Shown: positions 1 through 5,642 of the stretch, piece after piece
Layout of the letters: each line of letters begins with the position of its first letter
Position numbering within the stretch: the first letter of the stretch is position 1
NCBI GenBank assembly: GCA_023457475.1
Contig: JAEWLO010000354.1
Span: 1-6,309 of the forward strand
Direction: 5' to 3'
Source: Pseudomonadota bacterium
GTDB taxonomy: Bacteria; Pseudomonadota; Gammaproteobacteria; Xanthomonadales; Xanthomonadaceae
DNA length: 6,309 nt
Made by a program: the position numbers and the translations under genes
Notes under the pieces: generated by a model
The model's input: the letters and a program-made list of their open reading frames with translations, nothing else
Told to the model about the DNA's origin: nothing
Databases searched by the model: none

Positions 1-22
1 CATGAACGCATCAACACCCCTT
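1..22 (-). promoter_or_regulatory. possible ribosome binding site and start of a truncated next gene
   Basis: Reading the minus strand toward the left edge, AAGGGG at 22..17 is followed by a 5-nt spacer and an ATG at 11..9. A second ATG lies at 3..1 but is in a different frame. The spacing is close to ideal for a Shine-Dalgarno and start codon, so a further minus-strand gene may begin here. At most three codons are visible, so nothing can be said about the product, and chance occurrence is quite possible. Confidence 0.25.
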
Positions 23-24
23 GG

Positions 25-46
25 GCCGGCCAACGGCCGGCGCTAC
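25..46 (-). repeat. GTAG-headed REP palindrome (SMAG-like)
   Basis: On the minus strand the element starts with GTAG (46..43). After one C it forms a perfect 7-bp stem GCCGGCC / GGCCGGC (41..35 and 31..25) around a GTT loop. The GTAG head next to a short GC-rich stem-loop is the hallmark of SMAG elements, the REP family of Stenotrophomonas maltophilia mobilised by RAYT transposases. It lies 28 nt after the stop codon of the cytochrome b561 gene, a typical intergenic position, and may stabilise the 3' end of that mRNA or help end it. There is no T-run after the stem, so it is not a classical intrinsic terminator. Only one copy is seen in this window. Confidence 0.7.
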
Positions 47-73
47 CGTCCCCGCACACATCGCCGAAGTCCG

Positions 74-613
74 TTAGCTGTCCCGGCCCTTCGCCATCGC
101 CGAAAACACCCCGTCCCGCCGCACCCATGCGTGGAACAGCGCCGCGCACAGGTGCAGCACCACCGTGGCGAACAGCACATAGGCCAGCAGGCTGTGGGCG
201 CTGCGCAGCGCGGCGTACAGCGCCGGGCTGTGCGGCAGGATGGGCGGCAACACGAAGCCCTTCCACATCTGCACCGGGTAACCACCGGCTGACAGCATGC
301 CCCAGCCGACCAGTGGCATCGCGAACATCAGCCCATACAGCAGCCAGTGGGAGGCATGCGCGGCGGCGACCTGCCAGGCCGGCAGATCGGCGGGCAGGGC
401 CGGCGGACGGTGCCGCAGGCGGTTGATCAGCCGCACCACCGCCAGCAGCAGGATGGCGATACCGAGCGGGCGGTGCAGGTCGACCAGCGCCGGCCGCCAA
501 TGCAGCGAAGCGACCATGGTCACCCCCACGAACAGCATGGTCAGGATCAGCACGGCCATCAGCCAGTGCAGCACCCGCGCGGTGAGATTGAAGTGTCCGC
601 TGATCTGCTTCAT
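74..613 (-). CDS. cytochrome b561 (CybB-type di-haem membrane protein)
   Basis: A 179-residue inner-membrane protein of the bacterial cytochrome b561 family, which binds two b haems in four helices and takes electrons from quinol. Four hydrophobic segments are visible at about residues 16-36, 47-65, 88-108 and 138-162. Histidines H16, H47, H140 and H154 sit where E. coli CybB has its four ligands (H13, H45, H137, H151), with nearly the same spacing. The C-terminal HAWVRRDGVF is also family-typical. The frame stays open upstream inside the previous gene, but ATG at 613 is chosen because the protein then begins right before helix 1. It also has a good Shine-Dalgarno (GGGAGAGG at 625..618). The start overlaps the stop of the catalase-family gene by 4 nt (ATGA), so the two are translationally coupled. 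Its likely job is to feed electrons to that partner. The partner assignment is inference; the family is secure. Confidence 0.93.
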   Translation of the reverse strand: MKQISGHFNLTARVLHWLMAVLILTMLFVGVTMVASLHWRPALVDLHRPLGIAILLLAVVRLINRLRHRPPALPADLPAWQVAAAHASHWLLYGLMFAMPLVGWGMLSAGGYPVQMWKGFVLPPILPHSPALYAALRSAHSLLAYVLFATVVLHLCAALFHAWVRRDGVFSAMAKGRDS

Positions 614-1719
614 TTCGCCTCTCCCGTCGCCTTCGCCGTGCCGCTGGCGGTTTCGCGCTCGCGGCGGTTGAACGAGACCGAGTACACCGCCGAGCGTGCG
701 GCCAGGATCGGATCGTCGGTGCCGGCGATGCCGGTGGGCAGGATCAGGGGATCGAAGTTGATGTCGCGGCACGCGCCGGTAGCCTGCGGCTGCATCGCGG
801 TGAGGCTGAGCGTACCCACCTTCACCTGGCGGCGTGCCTTCGGCCACGGAATGGACGGGTCATCGACCGCGTCACCGGCATCGGCCAGGGTCGCCCACAT
901 GTCCCACCCCACAGGACCCTGTGCCAGCCGCTGCTGGAACTCATCGGCAAGGTAGTCCAGCCCGGCCTGCGCGCGCTGCCCGGGCGTCATGGCTTCAAAC
1001 GCCGCCTGCGGCCGCATGCTCCAGCGAACCACCTGTTCCTGGCCGGCGGAATTGATGAAGCGGAAGCTGTTCACGCCGTTGTAGTCGGTATTGGCCCAGC
1101 TGGTCGACCACGGCGCGGTTTTCGCCCAGTCGCCGAAGGCGCGCATCGAGGGGTACTTCGCCGCCAGGGCAGCCATCTTCGCCGGGTCCGGTTTGCCGGT
1201 GGCCGGGTCGGGAATCTGGGCCCTGGTCTGTTCGAGGAAGGCCTCGGCGGTCGGCACGGCAAAGAACGGAAAACTGTTCATCGCGGACCGCCATTCCTGG
1301 CCATCATCGGTCTTCAGCTGCAGCGCCATGCTGCGCACACGCGCGTTGGCGTCGGCGCCATGTGGGTCCGCCCCGCCGATCGACATCCGCCCGAGTACCG
1401 GCACCTGCTGCTGCCGGAACACGCGTGCCGAACTGAGTTCCGCGCCCTGTGGCGAGCCCTGGAACGTGCCGGTCACGCACACGCCCTTGCTGTGCGCGCG
1501 CCGAAAGCCGGGATGCTTCGCGCCGGTCGCTTCAATGGTGTCCGTGAAGGCCTGCGCGGTGGGCCGGTCGCGCCCGATCCAGCCGGCCAGCCAGGCGAAG
1601 GCCAGCACCAGCAGGCCGGCGACCAGCGCGATCAGCGCGATCCAGAACAGCGGTGAATGCGGCGGCGGGCGCGAAGGATCATTGTCCTGGCCGGCACGGG
1701 TATAGCGGAAGAGCGACAT
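610..1719 (-). CDS. membrane-anchored catalase-family peroxidase (SrpA-like)
   Basis: A 369-residue haem protein of the small catalase-like SrpA group. A single hydrophobic segment at residues 25-48 follows a short basic, proline-rich N-terminus, so it should be anchored in the inner membrane with the catalytic part in the periplasm. No clear cleavage site is seen. Active-site residues can be matched to catalases. H76 in RRAHSKG is the distal histidine and N148 in MNSFPFF the distal asparagine. In the C-terminal RSAVYSVSFNRR, R342 and Y346 match the arginine and the proximal haem-ligand tyrosine. The protein ends soon after this motif and lacks the long C-terminal domains of true catalases. 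Members of this group are usually treated as peroxidases reducing H2O2 or organic peroxides; the substrate here is unknown. ATG 1719 has AAGG/AGG upstream at 1736..1729. It is the first gene of an operon with cytochrome b561, overlapping it by 4 nt. Confidence 0.9.
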   Translation of the reverse strand: MSLFRYTRAGQDNDPSRPPPHSPLFWIALIALVAGLLVLAFAWLAGWIGRDRPTAQAFTDTIEATGAKHPGFRRAHSKGVCVTGTFQGSPQGAELSSARVFRQQQVPVLGRMSIGGADPHGADANARVRSMALQLKTDDGQEWRSAMNSFPFFAVPTAEAFLEQTRAQIPDPATGKPDPAKMAALAAKYPSMRAFGDWAKTAPWSTSWANTDYNGVNSFRFINSAGQEQVVRWSMRPQAAFEAMTPGQRAQAGLDYLADEFQQRLAQGPVGWDMWATLADAGDAVDDPSIPWPKARRQVKVGTLSLTAMQPQATGACRDINFDPLILPTGIAGTDDPILAARSAVYSVSFNRRERETASGTAKATGEAK

Positions 1720-1784
1720 GGGCGGGTACCTGCCTTCACGGAACGTGAGTGGGTGGGACTGCCAGCGCAGGGTGCCAGAACCGT

Positions 1785-1826
1785 GCGCATGCCGATATTC
1801 ACATTTTCGACAAGGTTGGAAATGAA
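1785..1826 (-). promoter_or_regulatory. probable promoter region of the peroxidase/b561 operon
   Basis: This is the most AT-rich stretch of the 133-nt gap between the aminopeptidase gene and the peroxidase gene. It lies after the hairpin at 1827..1848 and before a leader of about 65-70 nt. A weak extended -10 (TGT GAATAT, ending at 1795) can be seen, with no good -35 at the right distance. A stress-responsive or ECF-type promoter is possible, since peroxidase operons are often under such control, but I cannot identify a specific sigma factor or operator. Confidence 0.3.
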
Positions 1827-1848
1827 GATCCCCGCCGGGGCGGGGATC
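1827..1848 (-). terminator. GC-rich hairpin terminator after the aminopeptidase gene
   Basis: A perfect palindrome with a 9-bp stem (GATCCCCGC / GCGGGGATC) and a 4-nt loop starts 4 nt after the stop codon of the M17 peptidase gene. On the minus strand it is followed by TTCATTTCC, a broken and weak T-tract. Position and stem stability argue for an intrinsic terminator that separates the peptidase unit from the peroxidase operon. The imperfect T-run leaves the efficiency uncertain. Confidence 0.65.
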
Positions 1849-1852
1849 GTCA

Positions 1853-3220
1853 TCAAGCGTATCGGGCTTTCAACATCGCCCAGGCCGAGCGCAGCGCCAG
1901 CGCCTCGCCGCCGGCCGGGCGGCCCGGCCGTTCGCCGTCATTCCAGGCATACACGTCCAGGTGCGCCCAGATCTGGCCTTCGGCGATGAAGCGCTCCAGG
2001 TACAGCGCGGCAGTGACCGAGCCGGCCATCCGCGAGCCCGCATTGGCCAGGTCGGCGATGTTGCTGTGCAGGTAGCGCAGGTAGGGGCGCCACAGCGGCA
2101 TGCGCCACACCGGATCGCGGGTGGTGTCGCCGGCCTTCAACCACTGCTGCGCCACCGTGTCGTCGTTGCTGAACAGCGCCGGCAGGTCCGGACCCAGCGC
2201 GATGCGTGCCGCGCCGGTCAGGGTGGCGAAGTCCAGCAGCAGCTCGGGTTTTCCCTCGCTGGCGTAGGTGAGGGCATCGCACAGGATGACCCGGCCTTCG
2301 GCATCGGTGTTGTCGATTTCGATGCTCAGGCCCTTGCGGGTGGCGATCACTTCACCCGGGCGGAAGGCGTCCGGGCCGATCGCGTTTTCCACGGCGGGAA
2401 TCAACAGGGTCAGCTGCACCTTGAGCTGTTGGGCCATGATCAGCCCGGCCAACGCCAGAGCGTGTGCCGCGCCGCCCATGTCTTTCTTCATGTTGCGCAT
2501 GCCGTCGGCCGGCTTGATGTCCAGTCCGCCGGTGTCGAAGCACACGCCCTTGCCCACCAGTGCCACGTGCGGTGCACCCTCGGTGCCCCAGCGCAGGGCA
2601 ATCAGGCGCGGCGCGCGGTGCGAGGCGCGGCCGACGGCGTGGATCGCCGGGAAGTTCTGCTCCAGCAGCGCGTCGCCGGTGATCACCTCGATCCGCGCAC
2701 CGTGCGTGCTGGCCAGTTCGCGGGCGGCGTCTTCCAGCTGCTGCGGCCCCATGTCTTCGGTCGGCGTGTTCACCCAGTCGCGCACGCGCAGGCTGGCCGT
2801 GATCACGTCGCGTACTTCGGCCGACGGTGTGGCGACCAGCTGCGCCGGAGCCCGGTTCGGCTTGCGGTAGCGGGCGAAGCGGTAGCTGCCCAGGCCCCAG
2901 CCCAGGTGCAGCAGGGTCTGGATGTTCTCCGGCAGGTCGCCAGCCAGCTGCCAGACGCTGCCTTCCGGCAACGCGAACGGCGCATGCGCGTAGGCATAGG
3001 CATCGCCCGGATCACCAATGCCCACGATCGCACCGGCAATCCCGGCTTCGCCGGGCAGCAGTACGACGCTGCCGCCGCTGCCGTTGAAGTGCTGCGCGTC
3101 CAGCCAGGCCACCAGGGCCGGTGACTGCTGCGCGCGCCAGGCGGCGAACTGCTCGCGCTCCATCACATGCAACGGCAGGGCGTGGGAGGCGTCGGTGGTA
3201 AAGCCGGTGATCTGGGTCAT
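1853..3220 (-). CDS. leucyl aminopeptidase family protein (peptidase M17)
   Basis: A 455-residue cytosolic metallo-aminopeptidase that should remove N-terminal residues from peptides using two metal ions. All metal and catalytic positions of the family are present with the same spacing as in bovine lens LAP: K224, D229, D247, D306 and E308 for the metals, and K236 and R310 for catalysis. They fall in VGKGVCFDTGG, KKDMGG and the signature NTDAEGRVIL. The RDWVNTP..DMGP linker and the C-terminal HLDVYAWN..RPGRPAGGEA are also typical. It is somewhat shorter than PepA (about 500 residues), the difference being in the N-terminal domain. It therefore belongs to the broader family rather than clearly to PepA, and a DNA-binding role should not be assumed. 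The frame is open to 3271, but ATG 3220 is preferred: it avoids overlap with the HAD gene, leaving 22 nt between them. It is probably co-transcribed with the HAD gene. Confidence 0.93.
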   Translation of the reverse strand: MTQITGFTTDASHALPLHVMEREQFAAWRAQQSPALVAWLDAQHFNGSGGSVVLLPGEAGIAGAIVGIGDPGDAYAYAHAPFALPEGSVWQLAGDLPENIQTLLHLGWGLGSYRFARYRKPNRAPAQLVATPSAEVRDVITASLRVRDWVNTPTEDMGPQQLEDAARELASTHGARIEVITGDALLEQNFPAIHAVGRASHRAPRLIALRWGTEGAPHVALVGKGVCFDTGGLDIKPADGMRNMKKDMGGAAHALALAGLIMAQQLKVQLTLLIPAVENAIGPDAFRPGEVIATRKGLSIEIDNTDAEGRVILCDALTYASEGKPELLLDFATLTGAARIALGPDLPALFSNDDTVAQQWLKAGDTTRDPVWRMPLWRPYLRYLHSNIADLANAGSRMAGSVTAALYLERFIAEGQIWAHLDVYAWNDGERPGRPAGGEALALRSAWAMLKARYA

Positions 3221-3242
3221 GCGGTCAGGTTTCCGTTCGTGA

Positions 3243-3953
3243 TCAGGCGTGCGGGGCGGAAGCGTTGGCATCCAGCCAGTCGGCCAGCCCGGTCAGGGTG
3301 TCGAACTGCAGGTCGGGCTGCAGCGAGGGATGGGTCCAGGTGTGCTGTACGCGGTTGATCCAGCAGCCGCGCAGGCCGGCCTGCATCGCGCCGACCACGT
3401 CCATCTCGGCATGGTCGCCCACGTGCAGTACCTGCGCCGGAGCGACATCCAGGCGGGCGCAGGCGGCGTGGAAGATGCTGGCCGCCGGCTTGGCCGCGCC
3501 GTGCTCGCGCGATCCCAGCTGGAAGGCAAAGTGGTGGGCCAGCCCGATCCGTTCCAGGTCGGCATTGCCGTTGCTGACCGCCGCCACCGGCACCCGCGCG
3601 GCGATGCGGGCCAGCGCGTCGATCGCGTCCGGGTAGCACTCCACCTGGTTGCGCGCGGCATAGAAGGCCTCGTAAGCCGGCTCCAGCAGGTCCAGGCTGG
3701 CACCGCTGTTTTCGAGGGCCTCACGCAGGGTCAACCGGCGCAGCGCGCTCAGGTCATAGTGCAGGTGAGGGTTGTCGGTGAAGGAGCGCTCGCGCAGTTC
3801 GCGCATCGCCGCCACCGGGTACATCGCGGCGGTGGCGGGGCTGTGCTCCAGCATCCACTCGTAGAGCACCTGGTCGATACGGGCCCCGATCGGGGCGAAC
3901 GGCCAGAGGGTGTCGTCGAGGTCGAGGGTGATGGCTTGGACGGAAAAATTCAC
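3243..3953 (-). CDS. yigB: HAD-superfamily phosphatase, YigB-like
   Basis: A 236-residue cytosolic HAD hydrolase. Motif I is LDLDDTLWP, with nucleophile D11 and acid/base D13. Motif II is AVSNGN with S127. Motif III is K155 in AAKPAASIF. Motif IV is HVGDHAEMD with D180 and D185. The cap lies between motifs I and II, as in subfamily I. SNGN, the GLAHHF..G..HG.AKP stretch, LHVGD and the tryptophan in CWINR resemble E. coli YigB, one of the phosphatases that dephosphorylate 5-amino-6-(5-phosphoribitylamino)uracil in riboflavin synthesis. The substrate is inferred from that resemblance only. GTG 3953 is chosen because the protein then starts with VNFSVQAIT just before motif I; a GTG at 3986 in the same frame would add 11 residues. 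Neither has a well-placed Shine-Dalgarno. A TACAAT -10 ends 6 nt before GTG 3953, suggesting a leaderless message. The M17 peptidase gene follows after 22 nt. Confidence 0.85.
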   Translation of the reverse strand: MNFSVQAITLDLDDTLWPFAPIGARIDQVLYEWMLEHSPATAAMYPVAAMRELRERSFTDNPHLHYDLSALRRLTLREALENSGASLDLLEPAYEAFYAARNQVECYPDAIDALARIAARVPVAAVSNGNADLERIGLAHHFAFQLGSREHGAAKPAASIFHAACARLDVAPAQVLHVGDHAEMDVVGAMQAGLRGCWINRVQHTWTHPSLQPDLQFDTLTGLADWLDANASAPHA

Positions 3954-3979
3954 CCCGCCATTGTACGCCTGCGGCGGGG
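3951..3979 (-). terminator. terminator-like hairpin overlapping the HAD gene start
   Basis: On the minus strand CCCCGCC (3979..3973) can pair with GGCGGGG (3959..3953) across a 13-nt loop, followed by TGAATTTTT. This 7-bp GC stem with a T5 run 4 nt later starts 19 nt after the stop of the AI-2E permease gene, where a terminator is expected. The distal arm ends at the first base of the proposed GTG start. A smaller alternative hairpin (GCGGC/GCCGC, 3983..3971) competes for the proximal arm. Offset of the T-run and the long loop make it a moderate candidate. Confidence 0.45.
3960..3965 (-). promoter_or_regulatory. candidate -10 element (TACAAT) for a leaderless HAD transcript
   Basis: TACAAT matches five of six bases of TATAAT. 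It ends 6 nt before GTG 3953, so a transcript would be expected to start at or next to the G of the start codon. Leaderless mRNAs are known in xanthomonads. No good -35 is visible 16-18 bp upstream, and there is no extended -10 TG, so the call rests on the hexamer and its spacing. Confidence 0.4.
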
Positions 3980-3998
3980 CCGCCACCCAGGGCGTGGC

Positions 3999-5111
3999 CT
4001 ACTCCAACAACCGCGCCCACCCCTGCGTTCCGTCCAGCCGCGCCAGCACCAGCTTGATGCAGACCAGCAGCGGCACCGACAGCAGCAGCCCCACCATGCC
4101 CCACAGCCAGCCGAACACCATCAGTGCCAGGATCAGGATCAGCGGGGAAATGGCCATCTGCCGCCCCAGCACGATCGGGGTGATGACCTGGCCCTCCACC
4201 GTGTGCAGGGCCAGGTAGCAGGCCGCCGGCAGCAGCGCCTTGAACGGATCGTTGAACTCGACAAAGCCCATCAGCAGCATCAGGGTGACGCCGATGAACG
4301 GACCCACGTAGGGTGCGAAGTTCAGCAGCGCCGCCACCGTGCCCCACAGCAGCGCCTCCTGCACGCCGATGCCGAGCAGCAGCAGGATGCCCGAAAACAC
4401 CAGTCCCACCAGCGCGTTGATGACCGAAATGGTCAGCACGTAGCGCGACACTTCGCGTTCGATCGAACGCAGGATGTCGGTGGTGAACCGCTGCTGCTGG
4501 CGGCTGGGGAACAGTGCGATGGCGTGTTTCTGCAGCGTCTGCCCGTAGATCATGAAGAACAGCGTGAGCAGCACTACGGCCAGCACCGACGCGGCCAGTT
4601 TCGGGGCCCGGGTCAGCACCCGGTAGGGATCGTCCAGCTGGGTGCGCACCACCTGCACGCGGCGGCTGGTCTCACCCCCGGCCACGCGGGCGAAGTTCTC
4701 GGCCGCCTGGTTGGCCTGCTGCACCGGCTTGGTCAGGTTCTGTACCTGGCGCGCCACCTTGCGCAGCTGCTGCGGCGCTTCCTGCGCCCAGTCCATCGCC
4801 GGGCCGACCAGCTGCACGCCCAGCGCAGCGGCACCACTCAGGCCCACCCCGATCACCAGCACCGCGGCCAGGAAACGCGGAATCCACAGACGGCCCAGCA
4901 AGCGCAGGATGGGGTTGCCCACCAGCGCGAAGAACATCGCCAGCAGCACCGGCAGGATGATCGCCTGTGCGGCCCACAGCGTGTAGCACACAGCCAGCGT
5001 GGCCAGCACCACCAGCGACATCGGCGCGCGCGGACGCGGCGCGGGAGGAGAGGGCGGAACCTGTCCGGAATCAACGACCGCATCGGAAGGAGAGGGCGCA
5101 GGTACGCTCAT
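3999..5111 (-). CDS. AI-2E family transporter (PerM/YdiK/TqsA-type permease)
   Basis: A 370-residue polytopic inner-membrane protein of the AI-2E transporter family. From ATG 5111 there is a proline-rich cytosolic tail (residues 1-30). Two hydrophobic blocks follow at about 31-63 and 78-103, then a large soluble section (about 104-170), a helix at 173-190, and a cluster of helices from about 225 to 360. Family signatures are LLNFAPYVGPFIG near 263-275, EGQVITPIVLGRQMAISPL near 306-324, and GMVGLLLSVPLL near 338-349. Family members have been linked to autoinducer-2 export, Na+/H+ antiport or other efflux; the substrate cannot be told from sequence. The open frame continues to a TTG at 5150, but ATG 5111 is preferred. 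It has no evident Shine-Dalgarno. The upstream gene ends 78 nt away, so it may be transcribed from its own promoter or as the tail of the yqj-like cluster. Confidence 0.9.
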   Translation of the reverse strand: MSVPAPSPSDAVVDSGQVPPSPPAPRPRAPMSLVVLATLAVCYTLWAAQAIILPVLLAMFFALVGNPILRLLGRLWIPRFLAAVLVIGVGLSGAAALGVQLVGPAMDWAQEAPQQLRKVARQVQNLTKPVQQANQAAENFARVAGGETSRRVQVVRTQLDDPYRVLTRAPKLAASVLAVVLLTLFFMIYGQTLQKHAIALFPSRQQQRFTTDILRSIEREVSRYVLTISVINALVGLVFSGILLLLGIGVQEALLWGTVAALLNFAPYVGPFIGVTLMLLMGFVEFNDPFKALLPAACYLALHTVEGQVITPIVLGRQMAISPLILILALMVFGWLWGMVGLLLSVPLLVCIKLVLARLDGTQGWARLLE

Positions 5112-5138
5112 GCGGATCGCACTGGAGAAAGGTGCGCC

Positions 5139-5144
5139 ATTATT
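5139..5144 (-). promoter_or_regulatory. candidate -10 element (AATAAT) upstream of the permease gene
   Basis: AATAAT is five of six to TATAAT and stands out in the otherwise GC-rich 78-nt gap between the small yqj-cluster gene and the permease gene. A start about 7 nt downstream would give a leader of about 20 nt. No matching -35 is seen, so this is a weak call. Confidence 0.25.
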
Positions 5145-5189
5145 GGGCAAAGCAGGTGGGTGCGGCGTGTGGGCCGCATCCCGGTGACG

Positions 5190-5642
5190 TCATCGCTCGG
5201 AGACGTCGGTGGCCGCTTCCGCTGGCTGCGGTTGCAGCTGTCCCGGCGCGTGCCGGGTCGAGCGCTCCGGCTGAACGCGCGGCGCGGCACTGGCGGGCGG
5301 CGCAGGATCGACTGCGTCATCCACCTTGTCTGCCGCCTGTTCGGCGGTATCGGCCGCTTCGGCGGCCTGCATCGAGGCAAAGGCCGCCTGGGCGCTGGCC
5401 AGCAGGTTGGAGACCGAACCGATCATCTGCAACCAGCGTGCCCCGTGGAAGCGGGTCTTGCCCGGCTCCAGCTTGCCGGCGATGAAGCCGCCGGCCAGGC
5501 CCACGGTGATGATGCGCAGGGGGGTCCACCCTTCGCGCCAGGCCTGGCTGAGCGTGAACCAGTTGCCCTGGGTTTCATGGCTGCGGATGGCCACCACCTG
5601 TTCGGCGCGCTTCACCCGCTGACGCAGGGCTTCGAACTTCAT
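5190..5642 (-). CDS. uncharacterised protein, third gene of a yqjD/yqjE-like cluster
   Basis: A 150-residue protein with no catalytic motif that I recognise. The N-terminus is charged (MKFEALRQRVKRAEQ). A short glycine-rich hydrophobic segment lies at about residues 42-57 (LRIITVGLAGGFIAGK), possibly a single membrane helix or a membrane-associated hairpin. Residues 70-108 are an alanine-rich, probably helical stretch, and the tail from 112 is rich in proline, alanine and glutamine and looks disordered. By position it matches yqjK, which follows yqjE in enterobacteria, but I do not claim sequence homology. ATG 5642 has GGAG 8 nt upstream (5654..5651). Its ATGA overlap with the stop of the upstream holin-like gene indicates translational coupling and a shared role in the cell envelope. 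Confidence 0.82.
   Translation of the reverse strand: MKFEALRQRVKRAEQVVAIRSHETQGNWFTLSQAWREGWTPLRIITVGLAGGFIAGKLEPGKTRFHGARWLQMIGSVSNLLASAQAAFASMQAAEAADTAEQAADKVDDAVDPAPPASAAPRVQPERSTRHAPGQLQPQPAEAATDVSER

Noticed and set aside
614..847. A 78-codon upstream extension of the cytochrome b561 frame
   Set aside because: The extension lies inside the peroxidase gene, its translation is low-complexity, and ATG 613 has a good Shine-Dalgarno and fits the family N-terminus.
347..955. Plus-strand open frames opposite the b561 and peroxidase genes (also 1091..1705)
   Set aside because: They overlap well-supported minus-strand genes and show Arg/Pro/Ser-rich shadow composition.
1961..3124. A 387-codon plus-strand open frame opposite the aminopeptidase gene
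   Set aside because: The minus strand carries the complete M17 active site here; the plus frame has low-complexity Gly/Gln/Arg/Val composition and no recognisable family.
3221..3271. A 17-codon upstream extension of the aminopeptidase
   Set aside because: It would overlap the end of the HAD gene and adds a charged, proline-rich stretch not expected in the family.
5112..5150. A TTG start for the permease, 13 codons upstream
   Set aside because: TTG is a rare start, and the extension spans the candidate -10; ATG 5111 is simpler.
5161..5178. A hairpin (TGCGGC / GCCGCA, 6-nt loop) in the gap before the permease gene
   Set aside because: No T-run follows on either strand and such short GC stems are common in this base composition, so I do not call it a terminator.
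5185..5192. The palindrome TGACGTCA at the stop codon of the small yqj-cluster gene
   Set aside because: Eight bases overlapping a coding end, with no second copy or known bacterial regulator to tie it to; likely chance.
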